Source of the DNA: Sporosarcina psychrophila
GTDB lineage: Bacteria > Bacillota > Bacilli > Bacillales_A > Planococcaceae
Assembly: GCF_001590685.1 (NCBI RefSeq)
Contig: NZ_CP014616.1
Coordinates: forward strand, 146,501 to 210,500
Reading direction: 5' to 3'
DNA length: 64,000 bases
The notes below the pieces were generated by a model, which searched no databases, was not told the DNA's origin, and worked only from the letters and a program-made list of their open reading frames with translations. Every line of letters begins with the position of its first letter. The first letter of the stretch is position 1. Made by a program: the position numbers and the translations under genes. Below are positions 1 through 7,922 of the stretch, one piece after another.

Positions 1-183
1 CCATGCTAAACCAATCATATCCATTGCTAGACCAATCATATATTTAGCCAATCAATCATATCTGGCCCTAACCGATCATATCTATTGCTAGACCAATCAT
101 AAATTTAGCCAACCGATCATATCCGGCTCCAACCGAGCATATCCATCTGCCAACCGATCATAAATAACCTCAAACCGATCAAA
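1..183. repeat. Tandem array of 20-21 bp units, core CCRATCATA (array 1)
   Basis: About nine imperfect units of the form A-C-C-[G/A]-A-[T/G]-C-A-T-A followed by a roughly 10-base variable spacer recur every 20-21 bases. Two blocks sharing the spacer TTGCTAGACC also give a longer-range duplication of about 60 bases. The array is cut by the window start, so its true length is unknown. The same core makes up the array at 10899-11180. It lies downstream of the mscL terminator and has no credible coding content. Seen directly; function unknown. Confidence 0.85.
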
Positions 184-264
184 TGCCTGACAATCTGTTG
201 TTTGGAGGAAGATTTTTTGGCTTTTGATAATTGGAATCGTAGAACACTATCTCTCACTATAATC

Positions 265-301
265 AAAAAAAGGACAATCCCACCGTCAGGGTTGTCCTTT
301 T
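265..301 (-). terminator. Intrinsic terminator of mscL
   Basis: Inverted repeat AAAAGGACAATCC / GGTTGTCCTTTT with A/T tracts on both sides, so it could work in both directions. It lies 13 bases past the mscL stop. Confidence 0.8.
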
Positions 302-313
302 TCAAAATAAATC

Positions 314-700
314 TTAAAGTGTTTTTCCTTCTTTCAGCAAGTCGCGGATTTCTATGAGTAGCGCTTCTTTAGGTTCCACTTCAGGTAATGCTTCTTCAAC
401 TACTGGGTCTTCTTTTCGTTTAAATTTCATCATTAATCGGATTGCCATAAAGATTGCAAATGCGACGATGATAAAGTCGAAAACAGATTGGATGAATACG
501 CCGTACTTGATTTCAGCTTTAAGAAAAGTATAACTGAGTCCGGAGAAATCGACGCCTCCTGAAAGTAGTCCAATTAAAGGTGTAATAATATTTTCTACCA
601 GGGATGACACGATTTTTCCGAATGCTGCCCCTATTACAACTGCAACGGCAAGGTCGATAACATTGCCTTTGAGTGCAAATTCTTTAAAGTCTTTCAACAT
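314..700 (-). CDS. mscL: Large-conductance mechanosensitive channel MscL
   Basis: Stretch-activated pore of the cytoplasmic membrane that releases solutes on hypo-osmotic shock. The 128-residue protein has the family layout: an amphipathic N-terminus ([20 protein letters not shown]), a first membrane helix carrying the [19 protein letters not shown] signature, a second helix near residues 67-90, then the charged C-terminal helix ending [12 protein letters not shown]. The ATG at 700 was chosen because AGGAG precedes it by 9 bases and it matches the family start; the frame is open further upstream but lacks a ribosome site. It stands alone on the minus strand with its own terminator. Confidence 0.96.
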   Translation of the reverse strand: MLKDFKEFALKGNVIDLAVAVVIGAAFGKIVSSLVENIITPLIGLLSGGVDFSGLSYTFLKAEIKYGVFIQSVFDFIIVAFAIFMAIRLMMKFKRKEDPVVEEALPEVEPKEALLIEIRDLLKEGKTL

Positions 701-855
701 ATGTCTCACTCCTAATCCATTAAACCTTTCATAGAACGGGCAAGCCGTATATCGACAATACCCCCTATGGAAACAGTATAAGTTAGTTCCATAGAACTTT
801 AATATAGATAAACGAAAGTTCCCTAACACATCCTATCATATCGATTACAGATTTA

Positions 856-887
856 CAAAAAGGGATGCTGAGAATGTACCAATCCCT
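856..887 (-). terminator. Probable intrinsic terminator of the ATL gene
   Basis: On the minus strand AGGGAT and ATCCCT pair around a 15-base loop and are followed by a run of T, directly after the stop codon at 890. Confidence 0.55.
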
Positions 888-889
888 CT

Positions 890-1219
890 TTAACCCTCCT
901 CGCCGTCAAGAGGAAACCAGCGATATACAGTTAAATCTACCTTTCCATCCTCATTAAATTTAATTCCTTCCATCTCGAGTAATCCCCGTTGGTCATACCC
1001 TTTGCTTTCCGCATTGGCGGGAGATGAAATAGCGCCTTGTACATTGATGATTCGATGCCAAGGTAACTCATATTTTTTACTCATTGAATGCAATACCCGC
1101 ACGACTTGTCTAGCACCGCGTGGACTCCCAGCTGCAGCTGCAACTTGGCCGTACGTCATGACATGGCCAGCAGGTATACCTTGGATGATTCTGATGACAC
1201 GTTCTGTGAATAAATTCAT
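890..1219 (-). CDS. Alkyltransferase-like protein (ATL), MGMT DNA-binding domain family
   Basis: 109 residues corresponding to the C-terminal DNA-binding domain of O6-methylguanine-DNA methyltransferase, including the helix-turn-helix region (GHVMTYGQVAAAAGSPRGARQV). The active-site PCHR of the repair enzyme reads PWHR here, so the alkyl-accepting cysteine is replaced by tryptophan. This is the hallmark of ATL proteins, which bind O6-alkylguanine and pass it to nucleotide excision repair rather than removing the alkyl group. The start at 1219 has GGAGG nine bases upstream; an upstream in-frame extension lacks a ribosome site. Confidence 0.9.
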   Translation of the reverse strand: MNLFTERVIRIIQGIPAGHVMTYGQVAAAAGSPRGARQVVRVLHSMSKKYELPWHRIINVQGAISSPANAESKGYDQRGLLEMEGIKFNEDGKVDLTVYRWFPLDGEEG

Positions 1220-1333
1220 AAACAACAGCCTCCTCGCGTTATTTTCATTGTACCAAAATCCGAATGAAACTAATTCCATTAACGTACGTATAGTTACAAT
1301 AGAAGAGTTCGAAAATGGAAGGGATTGACTTGG

Positions 1334-1831
1334 ATGAGCGAATTATTCGCAAAGCGCACAGGTATTGGGTTCGCGTTAAAAGGTGTCGGACTGGCTGTGA
1401 TTGCATGGGGCATTATTCAGGGATTTATATTTATCATGACGTTCGGTGGGGTATTTTCGAATGGAATCGGGTTAGGCAGTTTTCTGTATCCCATTTTCAC
1501 ATATTCTATTTGTGGGATTCTAATCATCGGATTCGGGGAGGTCATTGATTTATTGCAAAAGATTCATGACCAGAATGACCCAAAAGCGCAGGCATTACAG
1601 TCTATTGAAGATAACTCGGTCGCTATTGCTAACGCGTCAATCCCTTTATCCATCGCGCAGGAAATAAAAGATTATTACTCGACTAAAAACATCTGGGCCG
1701 ACTCGATATCGCCTACGAAAACCAGTAATGTTTTCATTATAAAAATAAATGGGCGCACAGAGTACATTGAACTTGGAGGGCTTACGCCAAAAATACTTTC
1801 AGAGGAAGAAACAACCAGGTATTTTGGATAG
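1334..1831 (+). CDS. Conserved hypothetical membrane protein
   Basis: 165 residues with two predicted membrane helices (about residues 12-35 and 46-70). A cytoplasmic-looking region with a possible short coiled stretch (IDLLQKIHDQNDPKAQALQ) follows, then a C-terminal part rich in beta-type residues. The ATG at 1334 sits after AAGGGA at good spacing; a TTG three codons earlier is possible but overlaps the ribosome site. No family is recognised. It is divergent from the ATL gene. Confidence 0.75.
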   Translation: MSELFAKRTGIGFALKGVGLAVIAWGIIQGFIFIMTFGGVFSNGIGLGSFLYPIFTYSICGILIIGFGEVIDLLQKIHDQNDPKAQALQSIEDNSVAIANASIPLSIAQEIKDYYSTKNIWADSISPTKTSNVFIIKINGRTEYIELGGLTPKILSEEETTRYFG

Positions 1832-1873
1832 AATGTAGTAATGCTTTCCTAATCGGAGTTTAATACGATTTTT

Positions 1874-2026
1874 ATGGGGATAGCGAGTTTTATAGTAGGT
1901 ATTAAAGCAATTAAATCAAAAGAAATTGGTTCCTTAAAATATATTGGAATGGGAATTATTTCGCTAATTATTATAGTCTATGTATTGCTGATTTTCATAG
2001 TTGGCGTTGGTGGTTTTGGAGCATAG
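1874..2026 (+). CDS. Possible 50-residue membrane peptide or gene remnant
   Basis: An open frame of 50 codons reads MGIASFIVGIKAIKSKEIGS, then a single strongly hydrophobic helix (IGMGIISLIIIVYVLLIFIV) and a glycine-rich tail. The composition looks coding (hydrophobic helix after a basic loop), but only a weak GGAG lies 15 bases upstream. It could be the C-terminal remnant of a small membrane protein whose 5' part is lost. Function unknown. Confidence 0.35.
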   Translation: MGIASFIVGIKAIKSKEIGSLKYIGMGIISLIIIVYVLLIFIVGVGGFGA

Positions 2027-2121
2027 TACTACCTTATGGGGATTTCCCAGGAAATGAATTAAAAAAGGCCAGTCTCTTCAACTGACTAGTCGTGCGGCTT
2101 AAATAGACAGCTTCACGTCAT

Positions 2122-2781
2122 TCATCGACGTGAAACAGTCTTCTTAAGTTTGTTCTGAAAATACGCGTACACTGAAATGGCAATCGTTACCCAAAGTGCA
2201 CTTACTGCGTATCCTCCAACAATATCGCTTGGATAGTGGACACCAAGGTAAATACGACTTGTGCCGATCATGACGATCATAACGGCAGTGAATAGAACAA
2301 GAACAACACGGCTCGTTGTTGTTTTTACATTACGCCAAGCGATATACGCAATAATTGCGTAAAGAGCGAATGCCATCATCGAATGACCACTCGGAAAGCT
2401 AAAGCCATTTGCATCCATAATACGATGAATTTCCGGTCGTTCGCGCTTGAAATAAATTTTGAGCGCGCCGTTTAATAAGACGGTTCCGGCAATCACAGCA
2501 ATCAGTAGAAACGCCTGATGACGGTAGCGCAGTACAAAGTATAGAACGATAAATCCAATCAAGGCAATTGGAGCAACGACGTAACCTGAACCAATCCACG
2601 TAAACACTTTCATAATAGATGTCAGCCATGGTGCTTCCAGTCCTTGGACAAATCCAATAACAGCAGTATCGAAATGTACAATCGATTCATTCCCGACAGC
2701 GGCAGCGATATATCCAAAAGCTATACCGAAGAAGATGCAAAGAACAAATGCTACTAGAAGACGAAATGATAGTTCACGCAC
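2122..2781 (-). CDS. Phosphatase PAP2 family membrane protein
   Basis: Membrane lipid-phosphate phosphatase with six predicted helices and the complete three-part active site: K-x6-RP (KIYFKRERP), PSGH (FPSGHSMMAF) and SR-x5-H-x3-D (SRIYLGVHYPSD). Bacillales relatives include undecaprenyl-diphosphate or phosphatidylglycerophosphate phosphatases; the substrate cannot be assigned here. The GTG start at 2781 is chosen because AAAGGAG precedes it by 8 bases; a longer frame from a TTG at 2799 would place that ribosome site inside the gene. 219 residues. Confidence 0.9.
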   Translation of the reverse strand: MRELSFRLLVAFVLCIFFGIAFGYIAAAVGNESIVHFDTAVIGFVQGLEAPWLTSIMKVFTWIGSGYVVAPIALIGFIVLYFVLRYRHQAFLLIAVIAGTVLLNGALKIYFKRERPEIHRIMDANGFSFPSGHSMMAFALYAIIAYIAWRNVKTTTSRVVLVLFTAVMIVMIGTSRIYLGVHYPSDIVGGYAVSALWVTIAISVYAYFQNKLKKTVSRR

Positions 2782-2935
2782 TGAATGCACTCCTTTCAAT
2801 TAACTATAATTGTATACTACTTCTAAGTGAAAACGACAAAGAATAATCATGACGGACAAGTTGAAAAGTTTTTATAAAAGTTCAAGAAAGATGCTACACT
2901 AGAAAGAACCTATCATTTACCATAAAGGATCGATT

Positions 2936-3508
2936 ATGACACTCATACTTTTAGTAGTTGGCTCGTACATATTGGGAAATGTGCTGACAGGCTCGATTAT
3001 TAGTAATTTCTTTTTTAAGAAAAATATACGAATAGAAGGAAGCGGAAATCCTGGAGCACGTAATGCCGGAAGGGTGCTTGGCAAAAAAGCATTCGTTGCG
3101 ACATTCATCGGAGACGCATTGAAGGGGGCACTGGCTATTTTCGTTGCCAAGTGGCTTGGATTCGGAGTGGCCGTAGAACTTTGTGCGCTATTCGCTGTGA
3201 CTTTGGGACATGTGTATCCACTATTCTTGAAGTTTCGTGGCGGGATGGGAGTATCCACTTTCATAGGCGGTATGCTTGCATTCAATCCACTACTGTTTGC
3301 TGTGTTTGTGGGCTTATTCTTCGTATTCTATCCGTTCCTAAAAAGCTTCACATTAGCCGGACTAACTGCGGTCCTATTGATGCCGATTTTAGTACTAGCA
3401 TTTTCATATGGAATTCCTGTATTCATAGCAGCCTGCTTATTATCGCTACTTCTTTTATTTACACATCGAGCTGACTTGAAGCAGAAACTTATGCCAGAAA
3501 AGGGTTGA
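2936..3508 (+). CDS. PlsY-like acyl-phosphate acyltransferase, divergent
   Basis: 190-residue multi-helix membrane protein of the PlsY (YneS) family, which moves an acyl chain from acyl-phosphate to glycerol 3-phosphate. The three cytosolic motifs are present but altered. Motif 1 reads GSGNPGARN (residues 35-43; usual GSGNxGATN). Motif 2 is DALKG (60-64). Motif 3 is GHVYPLFLKFRGGMGVST (91-108; usual FKGGKGVAT). The Thr-to-Arg and Lys-to-Met changes suggest a paralogue with another acceptor rather than the housekeeping enzyme. It stops only 4 bases before the GNAT-aminotransferase gene, so the two are almost certainly co-transcribed. Confidence 0.85.
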   Translation: MTLILLVVGSYILGNVLTGSIISNFFFKKNIRIEGSGNPGARNAGRVLGKKAFVATFIGDALKGALAIFVAKWLGFGVAVELCALFAVTLGHVYPLFLKFRGGMGVSTFIGGMLAFNPLLFAVFVGLFFVFYPFLKSFTLAGLTAVLLMPILVLAFSYGIPVFIAACLLSLLLLFTHRADLKQKLMPEKG

Positions 3509-3512
3509 TAGA

Positions 3513-5126
3513 ATGAGTTTTATTTATAAAATTGCAGAAACGGCTTTGGAATTCGAACAGATTCATGAGTTGAATTACCGTACGTTTGCCGAGGAGATTC
3601 CGCAGCATGACCAAAACGAATCAAGAAAGCTTGTCGACAAATTTCATGATGAAAATACATATATAATTTGCAAGAAAGATAATCGGGTCGTCGGAATGAT
3701 CGCGATACGAAGTGAACGTCCCTTCTCGCTCGACGGAAAAATTGGTCCAGTTGAACATCACTTACCGTTTCAATCCAAAAACCCTGTAGAAATCAGGCTT
3801 CTTGCGATTGAACAGGACTATCGGAATGGCAGGGCATTTCTTGGCCTTACCCAGGCGTTAGTTCAATATTGCCTTAAAGCGGGCTATGATGCTGCGCTCA
3901 TCTCGGGAACGGTTCGAGAACAGAAATTATATGGACAACTAGGGTTTTTACCATTTGCACAATTGACGGGAACAGCGGAAGCTGCCTTCCAGCCGATGTA
4001 TTTGACGAAAGAAACATTTAAAGCGGGCGTTGCGGGCAGGATTTCAAAACCACTCGTCAATTTCCTACCAGGTCCTGCAACAATTTCTGAAGACGTAAGA
4101 AAGGCCGTGATGGCAGAACCATTCTCACATCGTTCATCTGAATTTGAAAGTGTTTTGCAACGCGTGAAAGATAAGCTGACCGCGCTGACTGGTGCAAAGT
4201 ACGTCCAACTCCTTCAAGGGACAGGTACGCTTGCGAATGACGTTGTTGCGGCTCAGTTAAGTATGCACAGTGGTAAAGGTCTTATACTTGTGAACGGGGA
4301 ATTTGGCTTTAGACTCACTGATCATGCCCAGCGTTTTGGAATGGGGTTTGACACAATGGAAATCGAGTGGGGGACCCCTTTCGATGCCGATGAAATTGAA
4401 GCTGCATTATGCTCGGGTCGCTACAGTTGGTTATGGGTTGTCCATTGCGAAACGTCGACGGGTGTGCTGAACGATTTGAATTCATTCAAAAAGTTCTGTT
4501 CACAATTCGGCATTACACTCGCTGTGGATTGTGTGAGTGCGATTGGGACAACAGCAGTTGATCTCACTGGAGTTGCTTATGCAACAGGTGTCAGTGGCAA
4601 AGGACTATTAAGTTATACAGGTCTATCTTTCGTATTTCATAATGAAGAAATCCCCGCAAATGATAACTTGCCGCGCTATTTGGACTTAGGTACATATGCA
4701 GCAGCACGAGGGATTCCGTATACCCAGTCATCCAACTTGGTATCTGCGCTCGACACGGCTTTACTGAGATTTGAGCAGCTGGCAGAAGTCTTTGCGGCTA
4801 TTTCAAATCGTGCGCGTAAAGTCAGGAACGCCGTTGAACAGGCAGGTTTGACAATCTTGGCGTCGGAGAAATATGCTGCAGATGCAATTGTTACGATTGC
4901 TTTACCAAAAGATTTATCCGCAATGCAGCTGGGGGATAACCTGTTTTTGAATGGTTTCAATGTTCATTACGAGAGCGCTTATTTACGCGAAAGAAATTGG
5001 CTTCAAATTTCATGTATGAACAATGTAGCGGAAAAAGAGTTAAACAGAATGCTTGAACTGCTCTCTTGGTTAACATCCGTAGATGAGCAAGTGTTTACGA
5101 CTAACTCTAACGGGAAAACATATTAA
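3513..5126 (+). CDS. GNAT acyltransferase fused to class V aminotransferase
   Basis: 537-residue two-domain cytosolic protein. Residues 1-170 resemble GNAT-fold N-acyl amino acid synthases (FeeM and autoinducer-synthase-like), with VEIRLLAIEQDYRNGRAFLG and KLYGQLGFLPF. Residues 180-525 are a PLP-dependent class V aminotransferase of the alanine-glyoxylate/serine-pyruvate type: FLPGPATISEDVRKAV at the domain start, D339 (AVDCVSAIG) for the pyridine nitrogen, and K363 (GVSGKGLLSY) as the probable Schiff-base lysine. The fusion implies that the amino group made or consumed by one domain is acylated by the other. It is tightly coupled to the PlsY-like gene and followed 19 bases later by ytxJ. Substrates are inferred, not known. 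Confidence 0.88.
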   Translation: MSFIYKIAETALEFEQIHELNYRTFAEEIPQHDQNESRKLVDKFHDENTYIICKKDNRVVGMIAIRSERPFSLDGKIGPVEHHLPFQSKNPVEIRLLAIEQDYRNGRAFLGLTQALVQYCLKAGYDAALISGTVREQKLYGQLGFLPFAQLTGTAEAAFQPMYLTKETFKAGVAGRISKPLVNFLPGPATISEDVRKAVMAEPFSHRSSEFESVLQRVKDKLTALTGAKYVQLLQGTGTLANDVVAAQLSMHSGKGLILVNGEFGFRLTDHAQRFGMGFDTMEIEWGTPFDADEIEAALCSGRYSWLWVVHCETSTGVLNDLNSFKKFCSQFGITLAVDCVSAIGTTAVDLTGVAYATGVSGKGLLSYTGLSFVFHNEEIPANDNLPRYLDLGTYAAARGIPYTQSSNLVSALDTALLRFEQLAEVFAAISNRARKVRNAVEQAGLTILASEKYAADAIVTIALPKDLSAMQLGDNLFLNGFNVHYESAYLRERNWLQISCMNNVAEKELNRMLELLSWLTSVDEQVFTTNSNGKTY

Positions 5127-5145
5127 ATAGAAGGAGCTGAAGATC

Positions 5146-5475
5146 ATGAAAGAATTACGCACTGTTAATGAGTGGTATGACGTATTGGAACAATCGAAAG
5201 AGAATCCTTTGTTCGTTTTAAAACATAGTACGACGTGTCCAGTTAGTGCAGCAGCCTACAATGCATTTGAGACATCCGCAGAAGAGGTACCGAAATACTT
5301 TCTTAAAGTACAGGAAAGTCGGCCCGTTTCCAATGAAATCGAAAGTAATCTGCACGTTGAACACCAATCGCCGCAACTGTTTTTATTGAAAGATGGACAA
5401 GCAGTCTGGCAGGCGACTCATTACTCGATTAGCGGCCCCCAGATTAAAAAAGCAGTGGAGAACTACGGAAATTAA
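5146..5475 (+). CDS. ytxJ: Bacillithiol-system redox protein YtxJ
   Basis: 109 residues matching the monothiol, thioredoxin-like YtxJ family (DUF2847) of bacillithiol-producing Firmicutes. The conserved HSTTCPVS motif supplies a single cysteine (C31), and the pattern PQLFLLKDGQAVWQATHYSI follows later. It is thought to act as a bacilliredoxin-like protein reducing bacillithiol mixed disulfides. GGAG lies upstream of the ATG. It is the last gene of the PlsY-like/GNAT operon, before a terminator. Confidence 0.93.
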   Translation: MKELRTVNEWYDVLEQSKENPLFVLKHSTTCPVSAAAYNAFETSAEEVPKYFLKVQESRPVSNEIESNLHVEHQSPQLFLLKDGQAVWQATHYSISGPQIKKAVENYGN

Positions 5476-5483
5476 TAAGGTGG

Positions 5484-5518
5484 AACAGGTACTCCATTCG
5501 AGGGGTATCTGTTTTTTA
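5484..5518 (+). terminator. Intrinsic terminator after ytxJ
   Basis: Stem AACAGGTACTCC / GGGGTATCTGTT (with G-U pairs) followed by six T. Confidence 0.75.
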
Positions 5519-5716
5519 TTGTCTAGGAAATTATACAATCTCGTCCTGTATGAGGCTTTCCAGGAGAGATTGAGCTGCATCCTTACTATTAGATAGGGTT
5601 GAACAAACGCTTGCGCTTATGTTCTTGGAAATTTCCTTATGGCGTGCTAATAAATATGGTAATATAAGAGTTATTAAAATAGTCTATTAAATCATAAGCG
5701 AAAGTAGGTTCTTTAC

Positions 5717-6457
5717 ATGCGTTTACAATATAAAACAGTGGTCATAACAGGTGGAGCAAATGGAATTGGTGCAGTCGCTGCCAAGCTTTTTGGGAAAAAT
5801 GGAGCACAGATTGCTATCGTTGATTTTGATAAAAAAGCTGGAGAGGCGAAAGCGCAACAACTGCATGAATTGGGAATCGAGGCCGCTTTCTTCCAGGCGG
5901 ATGTGTCCGATAGTGAAAATGTCAAAGAGATGGCCACAAAAGTGATTGAACAGTTTGGTAAAGTGGATATCCTCATTAACAATGCTGGCATTACAAAAGA
6001 TGCGATGATGCTGAAGCTTGAAGTGGATGACTTTAAGCGAGTGATTGACGTGAATTTGACGGGTGTTTTTAATTGTACGCAAGCGTTCCTTCCGACAATG
6101 CTTAGCCAAGGGAAAGGGAAAATCATTAATACGTCTTCGATTGCGGGAACGGGTGGCAACGTCGGTCAAACGAATTATGCCGCGGCAAAAGCGGGCGTCA
6201 TTGGTATGACAAGAACATGGGCGAAGGAGTTCGGTCGACAGGGCATCAATGTAAACGCTGTCGCTCCCGGTTTCATCGAAACAGATATGATTGATACGAT
6301 TCCAGAAAAGATCTTAGGGCAAATTAAGATGATGACGCCGTATACTCGACTTGGTACGCCAGAAGACGTAGCGAATGCTTATCTGTTTTTAGCTTCCGAT
6401 GAATCTGATTTTATTAACGGGACCGTCCTAGAAGTAGATGGTGGTATGTTGAAATGA
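5717..6457 (+). CDS. SDR oxidoreductase, FabG-like
   Basis: 246-residue short-chain dehydrogenase with the NAD(P)-binding TGGANGIG motif, NNAG, catalytic Ser (NTSSIAG) and YAAAK. It ends with EVDGG as in 3-oxoacyl-ACP reductases. It could reduce a 3-oxoacyl thioester, or another keto substrate. Its stop overlaps the start of the diguanylate cyclase gene by an ATGA, so the two are translationally coupled. The ribosome site before the ATG is weak (TAGG). A housekeeping role is unlikely because no fatty-acid synthesis genes are adjacent. Confidence 0.88.
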   Translation: MRLQYKTVVITGGANGIGAVAAKLFGKNGAQIAIVDFDKKAGEAKAQQLHELGIEAAFFQADVSDSENVKEMATKVIEQFGKVDILINNAGITKDAMMLKLEVDDFKRVIDVNLTGVFNCTQAFLPTMLSQGKGKIINTSSIAGTGGNVGQTNYAAAKAGVIGMTRTWAKEFGRQGINVNAVAPGFIETDMIDTIPEKILGQIKMMTPYTRLGTPEDVANAYLFLASDESDFINGTVLEVDGGMLK

Positions 6458-7707
6458 CGGTAAAGAAAAAGAGGTGGGGTGTGAAACCGAACGCTATTTT
6501 CAACCTATCCCTTTTTCTAGCTGCAGCTGCTTTGTCTCTCACCGCAGAAAAAGTGGAGATTGAGGCGCAGCATTTCTACTTCGGCCTTTTCTTATTTTGG
6601 TTATTTTCGATATTGTATAATCATTTACAAACCTGGACGAAAACAGGGAAACTGAATATTGAATATGGCATCAGTTATGGCTTGGCATTCGTTCTTTTTG
6701 CCGGTCCATATGGTGTATTTCTCTATCAGATCGTATACAGGTCGTCTGTCTATCTACTAAGGAAAATAAAGAATGAAAAACGCTCAGATTCAGTCATTGA
6801 TACAATGTACAATATCGGGGCGTTCACGTTGTCGAATGTGGCAGGGTATTATTTGTTTTACGCATTCATCCCTTATTTTACCCCGTTCCCATTTGGCTTC
6901 TGGTTGCTCATCCTTTTACTCAATGGTATAACGATGTATATATCGGATTTGACGTTATTAAGTTTGCTGTACTTGGAAAAAAGTATTCAAACCCGTCAAG
7001 CTGCATGGGCGTTCCTAAAGGATCGGAGTATACTTGATCTTTGGAAAACGGGTTTTACAAATGCCTTGCTATTCGTTTTTCTGATAGAAGGACGATGGGA
7101 ATCACTCATTGCACTGTTCATGCTGAATTACATTGTCAGTCGTTCGTTTGTATTGAAGTCGCAAAATATGCAAGACAAATTGGAGCGCAATCAATTTGAA
7201 GAAATGGCATACACAGATTTCCTGACAGGGGCTAGAAATCGGGCGTTCATGGATAAACAAATGGGACAGCCTAAATTGTACGATGCACCATTCGGGGTAG
7301 TCGTATGCGATATCGACCAGTTTAAAAAGGTGAATGATACCTTCAATCACGCGGTCGGTGATACCGTAATCATCCATTTTGCAAAGCTGCTGCAGGGTCA
7401 TCTAGAAAAAGATGATTGCCTGTTCCGGACGGGTGGTGAAGAATTCACGCTCTTTATACGCAATCGTAACTATGACGGGGTAAAGGAACTTGTCGAAAGT
7501 TTGCGTCTAGAAGTGGAAAGAAGTTTTGTAAAAGCTGAGTTCAAAGGCGAGCCACAATATATCTCATATACTGCTTCGTTCGGCCTTTTCTACAAGCGTT
7601 TTACAGATCATACAAGCATCGAAAAGGGCCATACATATGCAGATGACTTATTGTTCGACTCAAAACGGACAGGGCGTAATCGTGTGACTGCTGAAGATGG
7701 TAGTTAA
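6454..7707 (+). CDS. Membrane-anchored diguanylate cyclase (GGDEF)
   Basis: 417 residues: about six membrane helices in residues 13-230, a short linker, then a GGDEF domain. Metal and substrate motifs are intact (VVCDIDQFKKVNDTFNHAVGD, GGEEF at 327-331, GRNRV near the end), so cyclic-di-GMP synthesis is expected. The allosteric inhibitory RxxD is not conserved (EKDD at that place), which suggests no product feedback. The N-terminal membrane module presumably senses an unknown signal. It overlaps the preceding reductase gene by 4 bases. Confidence 0.93.
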   Translation: MTVKKKRWGVKPNAIFNLSLFLAAAALSLTAEKVEIEAQHFYFGLFLFWLFSILYNHLQTWTKTGKLNIEYGISYGLAFVLFAGPYGVFLYQIVYRSSVYLLRKIKNEKRSDSVIDTMYNIGAFTLSNVAGYYLFYAFIPYFTPFPFGFWLLILLLNGITMYISDLTLLSLLYLEKSIQTRQAAWAFLKDRSILDLWKTGFTNALLFVFLIEGRWESLIALFMLNYIVSRSFVLKSQNMQDKLERNQFEEMAYTDFLTGARNRAFMDKQMGQPKLYDAPFGVVVCDIDQFKKVNDTFNHAVGDTVIIHFAKLLQGHLEKDDCLFRTGGEEFTLFIRNRNYDGVKELVESLRLEVERSFVKAEFKGEPQYISYTASFGLFYKRFTDHTSIEKGHTYADDLLFDSKRTGRNRVTAEDGS

Positions 7708-7723
7708 ATAAGGACAATATAAG

Positions 7724-7760
7724 AAGGGCTTAACCCGGAAATCTAGGTTAAGCCCTTTTT
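7724..7760 (+). terminator. Intrinsic terminator after the GGDEF gene
   Basis: Perfect stem AAGGGCTTAACC / GGTTAAGCCCTT followed by T5. Confidence 0.9.
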
Positions 7761-7800
7761 GTATCGAAAATCTATCCTTGTGAATTAATTCACAATAAGT

Positions 7801-7836
7801 GACATCTGTCATATCGAAAATCATGACAGTTATGTC
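7801..7836 (+). promoter_or_regulatory. Probable DesR operator upstream of des
   Basis: Perfect inverted repeat CTGTCAT / ATGACAG around a 10-base centre, extended outward by GACAT / ATGTC. It lies 87-122 bases before the des start, and the adjoining operon encodes the DesK/DesR pair. Phosphorylated DesR of Bacillus subtilis is known to bind an interrupted palindrome upstream of the des promoter, so this is the natural candidate. Confidence 0.75.
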
Positions 7837-7922
7837 TTCTGTGAAGTCCGAAAGTTCTTTATCATTAGATTCAAGATAGCGAATCAGAAAAAGAACATAA
7901 GATTGAAGGAGGATAATACAAC

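Noticed and set aside
117..305. 62-codon minus-strand open frame
   Set aside because: It runs through the repeat array and the mscL terminator and lacks a ribosome site and coding character.
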